64,000 bases of DNA from Enoplolaimus lenunculus (Eukaryota; Nematoda; Enoplea; Enoplida; Thoracostomopsidae): assembly GCA_030248215.1 (NCBI GenBank), contig JASANG010003494.1, forward strand, positions 124,001 to 188,000, written 5' to 3'. Of this stretch, positions 10,161 to 19,815 are shown one piece after another (within the stretch, counting starts at the first letter, position 1; every line of letters starts with the position of its first letter). Under the pieces are notes generated by a model. The model made no database searches, was not told the origin of the DNA, and saw nothing but the letters and a program-made list of their open reading frames with translations. A program made the translations under genes and the position numbers.

Positions 10161-11112
10161 ACGACAATTCGTCGACCGACAACTTGTCGCCCAACAGTGT
10201 ACCTAAACCTATAAAAAGTCTAAACATAATCCTAAGCGTAATCCAAAGCCTAACCGTAAGCCTAAACATTATGATGGACGGAGCAAAGATGGAACCGGCC
10301 CGGTTGTTTAGGGCTCAGGCCCGGTCCGGGCCCATCACCCTCGGCCTGGGCCCGGCAGGCATGGGTCCGGGCCCGCATATTTTATACTTTTGGTGCACAA
10401 AACAAATCATCAAACAAACGGGATTGTGGTTGCAAATCAAGTACTGTACTGAGTGGCGGATGTGGGCGAGACCTTAGACATAAAGTGATAAAAATTAACT
10501 ATTACCATTTTGAATGAATTGATTTTAACAACAGACTGTGAGTTGTCGCCACTATCGGATCCAGAGGGGATGGGCAAGGGAGGGGATGCGCACGCCCTCC
10601 ATTAGAAATTTTTTCTGATAAAATGGTAAGTAAGGCCCCTACCTTACAATTTTTCTCCTCAGAAAATGTTTTGTAAAAAAGATTAGGTCCCTAATTTTTC
10701 CCTCAGAAAATGATATACGGTGGTTCTTGTTGGAAACTGAAGATAACGTTTAATGATTTTTGATGCCACCATTACTCTGACAGTCTCGCATCCAACTGCC
10801 AAAGTTCGACCAGCCTATTATATATATCCCACCAAAAGCAAAGAGAATCAAACTTGATGTGAAAAATGTCCTCATGTTAACGATGCGCATGCAAGTATAT
10901 ATTTACACGGAATAAAAATATTAAACACTATTAAGGCTTAGGCTCTGGCATAGGGAACTGCTGCGATTTATTTCGGTGGCGGTCCGGCTCCGGCCCGCTT
11001 ATACCCGTGGGCCCAAAATGTAATCCCGGGCTGATTCCAACCTTGTCGAGTCGATTAAATTGCGGAATACAAGTTGTGGGTCGACGAGTTGTCGGGTCGA
11101 CAAATTGTCTTG
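10161..11112. mobile_element. TIR element of about 950 bp with ACGACAATTCGTCGACC ends
   Basis: ACGACAATTCGTCGACCGAC at 10161 is mirrored by GTCGGGTCGACAAATTGTC at 11090-11108. A decayed CCTAAAC/CCTAAGC tract follows the left end. A second, GC-rich element (10285-11045) appears to sit inside. It ends 130 bp before the K2P start codon. Confidence 0.7.
10285..11045. mobile_element. Nested element with CCGGCCCGG-type ends
   Basis: GATGGAACCGGCCCGG at the left and CCCGGGCTGATTCCAACC at the right are imperfect inverted repeats, each followed inwards by GGCCCGGGCC-like GC-rich words. No transposase frame is seen. Confidence 0.55.
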
Positions 11113-11244
11113 ATACACTATATAACCGCCCGAGTGGTTATCCCGCTTTATATGTTTGTGTCATTTGAATATTTTTGTTGTTAATAAATTAAAACTTAAA
11201 ATATGTACCATTAATATTTTGATGTTTTAAATTTATGAAAGACA

Positions 11245-12063
11245 ATGTTCGGAATCTTAGGCTATCAGCGTGACACTGACCTATTTGACATACTAACTCG
11301 CTCTAGCTCGACACGAGGGGCACGTCCACAATCTCGATCATCGATCTTTGCATCGAGAGCCCCACAACTACCATCTTCCATATATCGGAGCAGCCAAAAC
11401 CTTGCTGCGTATGGCTACCATCCGCCAACAGGAGGTCTGCCGCACAGCTCCAATTTGATCCCGGCGCCGAACGCCAGTCAACTCTCTACACCCCGTATGG
11501 TATCATTTCGTCCGCGGCGAGCATCACATCTTGAAGCACATCTATCAGAGACAACACTTCAAATCCCACAACTTTCAGAATTCAGCCATCAGCATGTTGG
11601 GTCTCAGATCCGTGCTCCACAACAACTACAACCGTACGATTTGCTCAAATTTAGCCCGGCGAAATCACAAGCCGGTTTATCAGCACGCGATTCTGGCTTA
11701 CCGTCGCCGACACTGCTTAGCAGTTCTGGCTTACCAGAAAGCCATGGACGTCCACGACGCGTATGGCAAAATCTATCGCCAGAGTTCAAACATCGACCAC
11801 AACAATATGACGCGCATCAACAGCACCAACAGCAACAACAATCGGAATCGCAACCGAATCGATTATTGTCGTTTTGTGATTACAGTGATGCTGTTAATTA
11901 TACTTTTGTTAATTTAGATCATGTCGCACGCTGGGAAGGCTTGCCGTTGACGTCGCTGGAAGATGTTGGCGAAATCACAGACGGTGGTGCGTCACTGATC
12001 GAAACTACTAAAGACGAAGCAGGCGCCGAAGAAGAAGGACCGTGGTGGAAAAATCCGAAAAAG
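11245..12063 (+). CDS. K2P channel exon 1 (long N-terminal cytosolic region)
   Basis: This exon encodes residues 1-273, beginning MFGILGYQRDTDLFD and ending at WWKNPKK, with the donor AAG|GTTTGTG in phase 0. It is rich in Ser, Pro, Arg and Gln, with a QHQQQQQ run near residue 200, and has no membrane segment. The last stretch before the donor is acidic and then Trp-rich, just before TM1. Such a long N-terminus is unusual for K2P channels and could carry trafficking or phosphorylation sites, but no known motif is certain. Start choice is the first ATG after stops. Confidence 0.8.
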
Positions 12064-15000
12064 GTTTGTGTTTTTCGATTTGTACTTTTTTCGTCCTTTC
12101 CTTCTGTGTTTTCTCTTTTATTCTTTTTTCTTTCGTTCATGTTTCCATCTTTGTGTGTTATTCCGTGATTGTTTCCCTCTTTTTTCTTCTCTGTCCTTTC
12201 GTTACTTTCTTTATTTTTCTTTCTTTCTTTGAGGTCTTTTCCTTTAACGCTTTCTTTCTTTCTTTCTTTCGTTCGCTCGTTCTTTCTTTCTTTCTTCCTT
12301 TCTTTGTTTCTTTCTTTTTCTTCTTTCTTTTTTCTCTCTTTCTTTTTATCTTTTTTTCTTTGTCTATTTCGTTTATATCTCTGTTTTGATCGCTTTACCG
12401 CGAAATATCGCACAACAAAACAATTTGAAAATGTTGGGTAGTCTGTTGCTAAAAGCATACAAGACAACAGTTTCCAAAACCGCTTGTTGCAATGAAGTAA
12501 ACGAAAAGTTTTTTACCATCAACGAAATCACACATTCAACAATTTTATCGCGATAAACCATGTTTTACCCTATTTTAATATTTCAGACATTCAAAATCCT
12601 GCTGCCACACATTTGTCTTCTCGTCATTCTATTATCATATACTGCCTTGGGTGCAAGTATACTCATGCTTTTGGAGTCAGAAACCGAACTTACCAAACGG
12701 CGTGGTCAAGTAGCCCGGTTGCAAACGCTGTACGAATCAATCGCCAACGAAACTTGGGCCCTTCGTGATACTCCAGGCATGAGTCGATTGGAATGGGATG
12801 AACGCATTGAAAATTCGCTTCGAAACATCTCAAAAGAACACGAGGGTGAAGCGTACGGATTTTTAATTCAACAACCTCTCAAGTCTCGATGGACGTTTCC
12901 TGCGGCTGTGTTATACGCGCTCACCGTTCTGACAACTTGTGGTATAATTCAGTCGCATTGGCCAATGTTACTTTAAGAGGTGTAACAGTAGATTAATCGT
13001 ATTCCTAAGCCTAAAGCCTAAGCATAAGCGTTGCAAAAACGTGTTCCTAAACCTATAAGCCTACGCCTAAGCCTAAGCCTAAGCAAAAAAATGTAATCTA
13101 GAATCTAAACCTACTGTTTTATAGACCCACCAGAAACTTGGACGCCCCTAAAAGTAACATGGACTGTCGCATTTAATCAGGGACCGACCGGATATTTTGT
13201 CCTGGCTTAATATCCGGTAAAAACCGGCACACGTATCCGATTAAAGTATATATTATACCCAATGCCAGATACAGTTATGGTCCCGATTAGTGTTGTGCAC
13301 CGGCCATGAACCGACCGCCGACCAGTAATTGCTTATTACGAAAATCCTAAAGAAATTGACATCATTAATTTAATATTTTTAATCATATTTAGATTTCGAT
13401 TCTAAAACTTTTAGCTGAATTATGACATGTTGTATACTTTTAGAAACAATGTGGTAAACTGTCTTCTGTAAAAGCTTATGCAATACGACTGAACTTGTGT
13501 CCAGTTAACGTATATTTCACAACGAGATCGTTTCTTGTCAATTTTCTGAGCCCAAAAATTATTGGTATATCTTCTGGAAACGTAACAATATATACCATAA
13601 AAATACTTGAGAATTATTAAAATTTGTATGTTGGCCGGCCGGCGACCAATGACCGGCAGGTCATAGGTTCCGTTAGCCGCCGGCCGGCCGGCCAGTAGAA
13701 AAAGTGGTAACTGCACAACACACGTCCTCATTATCGGAAAACAGCTATTTGTGATTGCATTTCCGGTTAACTCAAGCAGATTAAGTTTTTCACACCGAAG
13801 TACCTAAAATCAAGAATTCTAGTTAGCAATTAATGTTAATTTACTAAATATATATTTTTGCACCACACCACTCAAATACTTACAATAGTCCACACTGCAC
13901 AATGTTAGATACAGTGTAATTCCAATAAATTGATTAATCAACTCAGCTAGAGAGTTAGTTATTTGCGAGTTAAGCAGACATTAACTCCCTTTGAGTTGAG
14001 TTCATTCTAACTCTAAGTTCAGTTGATTCCGTGTAAGTTGAATAATTAATTCAGAGTGAGTTTTGTTGACTCAGAATTCTGAGTTCTAAAATTACAAACT
14101 CACATTGAGTGATTCAACTCATTCTGAGTTAAAATTAACTCACTGGGATTTACAGTATATATACTGCATATACGTTTAGAGTCCGGTTCCGATAAAAACT
14201 AACTTTCCGGCGCCTGCTGCATCCGGTATATTTATATCCGGTCACATCCATATTATTACATTGACGCAAACATGCGTTTATTTTGGCTACTTCAAACAGG
14301 CAGATTACTTACTGTAAATACAGTTGAACTTGAAATAATTTTAAAACCAATGGCGAATCCAGTTCCGGATGCATCCCGTTGCCAGCCAGGTTGTGTTGAA
14401 AATATTGTAATACAAATTGTTCATCTGAAGGTCACAAGTTGTTGTTCTGGAAAAATGTGTCGCGAACCAACACAGGTTTAGTAAATTTGTGCAGTTTCAA
14501 CGCAATTTGTCATCGTGAAACACTGGCACGAAACCAAAATTTTGCGCTAAGAATTAGCATCACAACTGCGTTGGGTTTCCTGCTCGTTTGGCTTGATGGG
14601 CGTTTCGACTGATGTTTACAATATTCGCAAGTTGCTGCTCGAATTAGACAGTTTTGCTCTCCTTACTGGGATTGTGTTACTGTGTGTTGACTATTAGCAA
14701 ACGTAATATACACTGTAAATTCTAGTGAGTTGATGTCAACTCAGAAGTATTTGAATCCACTCACAAGTCTGAGCTCTGACTTTAATATACACTGTAAAAT
14801 TCCAGTGAGTTGATTTCAACTCAGAATGATTTGAATCCACTCACAAGTCTGAGCTCTGAATTTAATATACATTGTAAATTCCAGTGAGTTGATTTCAACT
14901 CAGAATGATTTGAATCCACTCACAAGTCTGAGCTCTGACTTTAATATACACTGTAAAATTCCAGTGAGTTGATTTCAACTCAGAATGATTTGAATCCACT

Positions 15001-17595
15001 CACAAGTCTGAGCTCTGAATTATGTCTTTCAGAACTCAGAATTATGAATTTATTGAACTCATTCTGAGTTAATCAACTCACCCGGAATTAACTCAAAATT
15101 ACTGTTATTAACACAGAAATAACCAGCAATAACTAATTCGTACTCTGAGTTGATTAATCAACGCATTAGAATTTATAAAGTACATATTAAATTTGGATGG
15201 CCCCAAAACATAGTTTTTCTCTCTACCCGTCGCACCAATGTACATTACATTTAATTTTTTCAATATTGTGATTTAAAATCTAAATTGAAATTGTCAATTT
15301 TCAGGCTACGATCATGTCGGTCCTTTAACGAACGGCGGCAAACTGTTCGCTGTCGGCTTTGCACTCATGGGTATTCCATTAATGTTTATTACCGCTGCGG
15401 ATATTGGCAAATTTTTGTCAGAAATAATGCTTAAATCGGTTAAAAAATTTAAACAATTCTGTCGATACATTGTAAGTCGGCAACTATTATCGCAATTGTG
15501 TCGCAGACGTAACTACGCCACAAACGCAGCGTTACTCCTCAAACGAGGCAGTCAAAACATTACAGGAGGACCAGGTGAGAGGCCAGGAAAAACAGAAAAA
15601 GATACTCGAGTACCTCCTGATCAACAACAACACGGAGGCAGCGATAAAGACAACGTTTCCACGGGTGAATTCGATGAAAACTTAGACGACGATGATGATA
15701 ATGAAATGCAAGGTCTATGGTTTCCTGTGGGTGCCTATGTGACGCTAATTTGCATATATTGTGCCCTGGGAGCGTTACTGTATACATCGTGGGAACCTGG
15801 ATGGTCATTTATACGTGCCTTTCATTTTTCGTTCAATCTAATTACAACTGTTGGCCTGGGCAATATTGTTGTTAATGATGGTGTTTATCTGGTGTTAATT
15901 GTTGCGTACGTTATAATTGGTGAGTTTGAAACAATGGGTCTATACTGGAGTCACCGGATGAGGTGTCTATTACAAGGGTGTGTCGACGGGGGGTATTGAG
16001 AGACCGTGCCCCACCCCCCAAAATTCGGCTGGTGCCCCCTCCAAATAGACTCGGTCTAAAAGTAAACAATCTTGAATCATTTTTCGTTCAATCTAATTAC
16101 AACTGTTGGCCTGGGCAATATTGTTGTTAATGATGGTGTTTATCTGGTGTTAATTGTTGCGTACGTTATAATTGGTGAGTTTGAAACAATGGGTCTATAC
16201 TGGAGTCACCGGATGAGGTGTCTATTACAAGGGTGTCTCCACGGGGGGGGGGTATTGGGGGACCGTGCCCCACCCCCCAAAATTCGGCTGGTGCCCCCTC
16301 CAAATAGACTCGGTCTAAAAGTAAACAATCTTGAATCATTTTTCGTTCAATCTAATTACAACTGTTGGCCTGGGCAATATTGTTGTTAATGATGGTGTTT
16401 ATCTGGTGTTAATTGTTGCGTACGTTATAATTGGTGAGTTTGAAACAATGGGTCTATATTGGAGTCACCGGATGAGGTGTCTATCACAAGGGTGTCTCCA
16501 CGGGGGGGGGGGGTATTGGGGGACCGTGCCCCACCCCCCAAAATTCGGCTGGTGCCCCCTCCAAATAGACTCGGTCTAAAAGTAAACAATCTTGAATCAT
16601 TTTTCGTTCAATCTAATTACAACTGTTGGCCTGGGCAATATTGTTGTTAATGATGGTGTTTATCTGGTGTTAATTGTTGCGTACGTTATAATTGGTGAGT
16701 TTGAAACAATGGGTCTATACTGGAGTCACCGGATGAGGTGTCTATCACAAGGGTGTCTCCACGGGGGGGTATTGGGGGACCGTGCCCCACCCCCCAAAAT
16801 TCGGCTGGTGCCCCCTCCAAATAGACTCGGTCTAAAAGTAAACAATCTTCAATTGCAGTTATGGACCCCTCAAATTTATTCGGTGCTCCCTGAAATATAA
16901 TTTCCTACGGATGCAAACAGCTTAGCGCCCACCAAAACTCGGTCGATACCTTTGAATAGTGGCTGACAGTGCACAGATTTTGGAGGTAGGCTCCATGCCC
17001 TTCCCCCCATCATGCTTGGTGCGCTCAGTTTAAATTTTCTACGGACGTCTTTAATTTTAAACGGAAGATATCTCTCTTATTGTAATAGGAAAAAGGCCGG
17101 ATTTATTTGTTATTAGTAGTGAATCTAATTGCTCATTCCGAGATGATAATGGATCAAAAGAGCTTTTCTAAGCTGCGATCAGTTCAGTTTCAAGCATGGC
17201 TAAAGCTTATAATGCTTTACCGTGCTCAATCTTTCTGCATCGAGCATAGGGTGCAAAGCGGAACTGGATTATACCGGAATCGGAATCAGAACAGCAAATG
17301 TACACCGGAATCGGAAGCGGGATCGGAACAAGAAAGTTTGTGACTATACGGATAATTTCAATTAACAAGTATATTGATTCAGGGTGCCTGTTGGCTGGCA
17401 ACCGTTTTCAAAAACGTCGCATGAACAAATTGAGAATCATTTTTTGTTCTGTGAAGCTAAACTACAATCAATTATTGATAAGTTAACAACTCATCGAAAA
17501 CAATATAATAGATAATGGAATCTGAATAAGAACTCGTTTTAAATCGGAATACTAATCGAAATCGGAATTTCGGTTTCACACTCACACATACACAC

Positions 17596-17630
<35 letters not shown>

Positions 17631-18187
17631 TTATGTTTCAAGGACTCGCAATCGTAACAATGTGCGTAGATTTAGCGTCGACACATCTGAAGGCATATTT
17701 CACCAAAATTCATTACTTTGGTCGGGCGCGGTCACGATTTTTGGGTATGTCAGAAGATATTCGCGAAATGATGGCACTAATAGCAGCAATGCGAAAACGC
17801 AAAGGTGGTGGCAAAGTGACTTGGGACGACGTCCAACGGTACCTGAAACACGAACAACAACTTGCGCTTCGACCTTACACACCGCGTCATTGTCATATGT
17901 GGCGCTACATCGATGAAACTAGCTCTGCATTCTCGGGTACACTCCAACGACAAATGTCTCAACAATCAGAACTGTATTCACTTTCAAGTATGCACGCAAG
18001 TGCGCAACAACATCGGCGAACATCAAAAGCGAGTACATTGCGACAAATCAGTGAAGCGACGCCGTACAGTCAAACACTGCCATCTTTGCTCCATCCGGCA
18101 CATTACCCGCTACATCATCGCGTATCACCGCGAACGCCGTCAATCTCACAACACAATCATCCACCGAACGGTTCGATCGGATACTGA
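11245..18187 (+). CDS. Two-pore-domain (K2P, TWK-like) potassium channel, whole gene
   Basis: Four exons join as 11245-12063, 12587-12941, 15305-15919 and 17643-18187, totalling 2334 nt and 777 residues, with every junction in phase and GT-AG. The family forms dimeric plasma-membrane leak channels that set resting potential. Visible layout: cytosolic N-terminus 1-273, TM1 about 276-300, extracellular cap helices with N-glycosylation sites (NET, NIS), P1 filter TTCGYD at 389-394, TM2 about 405-425, acidic intracellular loop with a DDDDD run, TM3 about 530-552, P2 filter TTVGLGN at 572-578, TM4 about 585-607, then a basic tail starting AYFTKIHYFGRAR. Most K2P channels have 300-500 residues, so both ends are long. 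The cap has no cysteine, unlike many K2Ps that make a cap disulfide. The start is the first ATG of the exon-1 frame; an upstream non-coding exon is not excluded. Family call is firm; the exact subfamily is inferred from memory of TWK proteins. Confidence 0.92.
12064..12586. repeat. K2P intron 1 with a TTTC microsatellite
   Basis: From about 12100 to 12400 the plus strand is almost pure pyrimidine, with TTTC tetramers. It produces Lys/Arg/Glu-rich frames on the minus strand that are not genes. Confidence 0.9.
12587..12941 (+). CDS. K2P channel exon 2 (TM1, cap, first half of pore loop 1)
   Basis: The acceptor is ATTTCAG|ACATTC and the donor TGTG|GTATAA. The exon encodes TM1 (ILLPHICLLVILLSYTALGA), a charged extracellular cap region and the pore helix WTFPAAVLYALTVLTTC. 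It ends one base into the glycine codon of the P1 filter, so the filter is split by intron 2, a common place for an intron in K2P genes. An interspersed element begins 18 bp after the donor. Confidence 0.9.
12960..13165 (-). mobile_element. TTAGGC-array TIR element, second subfamily, beside the K2P exon-2 donor
   Basis: Ends GGCCAATGTTACTTTAAGAG and CCCCTAAAAGTAACATGGAC, with internal CCTAAGCCTAAG words. Perfect 8-bp target duplication GTCGCATT at 12952-12959 and 13166-13173. It begins 18 bp after the splice donor. Confidence 0.9.
13290..13726. mobile_element. Element with GTGTTGTGCA ends and GGCCGGCCGG words
   Basis: AGTGTTGTGCACCGGCC at the left and CTGCACAACACACG at the right are inverted; CCGGCCGGC-rich subterminal blocks lie inside both. 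No target duplication was verified. Confidence 0.5.
13912..14157. mobile_element. GAGTTGA-type inverted-repeat element
   Basis: Left ACAGTGTAATTCCAATAAAT and right TCACTGGGATTTACAGTA are inverted, enclosing many ACTCAGA/TCTGAGT words. Inside K2P intron 2. Confidence 0.8.
14709..15185. repeat. GAGTTGA element with four tandem copies of its end
   Basis: Units of about 80 bp beginning CACTGTAAATTC(C/T)AGTGAG and ending TCTGAGCTCTGA repeat four times from 14709 to about 15020, then the element continues to the right. The array ends 120 bp before K2P exon 3. Confidence 0.88.
15305..15919 (+). CDS. K2P channel exon 3 (rest of P1, TM2, loop, TM3, P2)
   Basis: The acceptor is TTTTCAG|GCTACG and the donor AATTG|GTGAGT. 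The first codons complete the filter as G-Y-D-H-V-G-P-L-T, then TM2 (KLFAVGFALMGIPLMFIT), a roughly 100-residue intracellular loop with basic and then acidic stretches, TM3 (VGAYVTLICIYCALGALLYT), pore helix 2 and the P2 filter TTVGLGN. The final 97 nt plus about 160 nt of intron are repeated three more times downstream. Confidence 0.9.
15823..16850 (+). repeat. Tandem array of the 3' end of K2P exon 3, four units
   Basis: Units start at CATTTTTCGTTCAATC (15823, 16078, 16337, 16598), 255-261 bp each. The first is the true exon end; the other three keep the same 97 coding bases and the TTG|GTGAGT donor, but are preceded by TTGAAT, not a splice acceptor. Unit lengths differ mostly by a poly-G run. 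The spacer holds CCCCACCCCCCAAAATTCGG. Confidence 0.95.
16851..17247. other. K2P intron 3 sequence
   Basis: Contains C-rich words like those in the tandem units (CTCGGTCGATACC, CCTTCCCCCCATC) but no clear repeat ends. Confidence 0.5.
17248..17578 (+). mobile_element. CAGGGTGC/CGGAATCGG family element, copy in K2P intron 3
   Basis: Begins AGGGTGCAAAGCGGAACTGG and TTATACCGGAATCGG and ends near CGAAATCGGAATTTCGG; the interior (AACAAGTATATTGATT, GTGAAGCTAAACTA) matches 58347-58682. The right end has lost its CCCTG. Confidence 0.7.
17598..17631. repeat. TATG tetranucleotide microsatellite
   Basis: About eight tandem TATG units occupy the position of the pyrimidine tract just before the exon-4 acceptor. 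Confidence 0.95.
17643..18187 (+). CDS. K2P channel exon 4 (end of TM4 and C-terminal tail)
   Basis: The acceptor is TTTCAAG|GACTCG; the first two bases complete a glycine codon with the last base of exon 3. The exon encodes LAIVTMCVDLASTHLKAYF, the usual TM4 exit of TWK channels, then a juxtamembrane basic segment, a helix with IREMMALIAAMRKRKGG, and a Ser/His/Gln-rich tail ending NGSIGY and TGA. Instead of a pyrimidine tract the acceptor is preceded by a TATG microsatellite. Confidence 0.88.
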
Positions 18188-18269
18188 GGGCTCCGTTTTT
18201 CGAGACCCAAAGCAACAAATTTTTTACTTTTTGGCAATTTTCGCATTCGACATGGTCGTTTTGGGAGCC

Positions 18270-18712
18270 TTTTTTGTAGCAAAATCGACTGCTATACTAA
18301 TGATTAATATTCCAAGCTTGGATTTGGCGCCATTTTTCCGCAAAATCTACTAGCTATGTAGATTACTAAATGATTTGTTTTAGCGCGAACAGGCGCTGAA
18401 GTAGACTATGCTAATCATTGATATTCCAAGGTTGGATTTGGCGCCATTTTTCCACAAAATCTACTAGCTATGTAGATTACTACATGATTTGTTTTAGCAC
18501 GAACAGGCGCTGAAGTAGACTATGCTAATCATTGATATTCCAAGGTTGGGTTTGGCGCCATTTTTCCGCCAAAATCTACTAGCTATGTAGATTACTAAAT
18601 GATTTGTTTTAGCGCGAACAGGCGCTGAAGTAGACTATGCTAATCATTGATATTCCAACGTTGGATTTGGCGCCATTTGTCCGCAAAATCTACTAGCTAT
18701 GTTGATTATACT
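18270..18712. repeat. 115-bp tandem repeat, about four units, after the K2P stop
   Basis: TTGGATTTGGCGCCATTTTT recurs at 18318, 18432, 18546 (one change) and 18661, with AAATCTACTAGCTATGTAG and GCGAACAGGCGCTGAAGTAG between. It starts within 100 bp of the stop codon, so it may lie in the 3' UTR. Confidence 0.93.
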
Positions 18713-18994
18713 AAAACTTAAACGATTCAGCGTGTATTTATTTATCGCTACGTTCAGCCAACGTTACAAATTAATAGTGAATTCACTGACACGGCGAAGT
18801 TGCCCAATATACAGATTGGCGTAAAAGTTGACAAAGTTATCACATTTTCAGATAACAACAGTGTTAGAATCACCAAAATAAGTCTTTATCTTTGATGTCC
18901 CAGTGAACTCGAGCAGTATGGAACCTCCTAAATCAACTCTTCCTAAACTCGATGAACGATACGCTCAATGACGATTGCGTCAAAATCTATCGTA

Positions 18995-19203
18995 CACTGG
19001 AAAAAGTGGTGAGTCAAATTGACTTCCTCCGAAATAGGCTCTACGGGACTATACAAACTGAGTCAAATTCGACTCTGCCAGAGTCAAACCTGCGACTAAG
19101 CGTGTCGAATTTGACCCTAGAGGTCTCGAATTTGACTCAGTTTATGTAGTCCCGTATAGCCTATTTCGAAGAGAGTCCATTTGACTCACCATTTTTTGCA
19201 GTG
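18995..19203. mobile_element. Near-palindromic TIR element with CACTGC ends, copy 2
   Basis: CACTGGAAAAAGTGGTGAGT and ACTCACCATTTTTTGCAGTG bound 209 bp. TA dinucleotides flank both ends, which would fit a Tc1/mariner-type target. Confidence 0.85.
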
Positions 19204-19442
19204 TAAACCAAACTTAAACTATACAGCGATTAGGCTTTTCAGCTAGCTGAAATCAAGCTTAGTTTTGAATAGCTCCAATAAAAATAGTATCGTAATATTT
19301 TCCGGATGAACAAATTAAAAAACGAAACGCAAGTTTAAGTATTTTAAAAATTTGAATATTTCTTAGTTAAAAATATGAGACAACCTTAAATATGACAAAA
19401 ATTACGAACGAGTAAAACAAATTGCTCCACAACTGTGGGTCC

Positions 19443-19815
19443 AAGGGCGTAGCCAGGAGGGGTGCAGGTATCAAACTTGTCCTTTGGGATTTTTTTTGCA
19501 GAGTCTTTAGACAGTGTTTCAGTTTCCAACATAAAAAACTACCCTTAGAAGTTTTGGTCCATGTACATATCAGGGGCGGAGCGTTTTTTTGTGGGACTAC
19601 GATAGAGTTAGCTTAAGCTTTAGACTAACTTTTTTGCTTCGCTTTTAGGCTTAGGCTTACGCTTAGGCTTAGGAATATGCTCATTCTTACGGTTAGGTTT
19701 AGGGTTAGGCTTAGGCTGAGGCCTAGAAATACGCTTATAACACTGTTCCGCCCCTGTTCTTTACATTGGCCGAAGTTTTTCTAGAACGTAACTCGTCTTT
19801 CAAAAATTCTGGCTA
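19443..19815. mobile_element. GGGCGTAGCCAGGAGG element interrupted by a TTAGGC element
   Basis: AGGGCGTAGCCAGGAGGGG at the left and TTCTGGCTACGC at the right are inverted and like the ends of 58715-58870. The TTAGGC element at 19556-19771 sits inside. Confidence 0.55.
19556..19771 (+). mobile_element. TTAGGC-array TIR element, copy 7
   Basis: Ends GGTCCATGTACATATCAGGG and CTGTTCTTTACATTGGCC; perfect target duplication GAAGTTTT at 19548-19555 and 19772-19779. Two TTAGGC arrays. Confidence 0.9.

Larger units (their letters stand above)
13180..14250. mobile_element. CCGGATAT-family element split by later insertions
   Basis: Left part GGGACCGACCGGATATTTTG and right part ATCCGGTATATTTATATCCGG match the ends of the copies at 52935-53308 and 27362-27830, as does the internal block CTCAAATACTTAC. 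Between them lie a GTTGTGCA-bounded block (13290-13726) and a GAGTTGA element (13912-14157). Confidence 0.65.

Noticed and set aside
11919-12467. Lys/Arg/Glu-rich minus-strand frame
   Set aside because: It is the complement of the TTTC pyrimidine tract in K2P intron 1.
16072-16900. Frames repeating the pore-loop peptide downstream of exon 3
   Set aside because: They lie in the tandem copies, which have no splice acceptor in front; kept as repeats, not exons.
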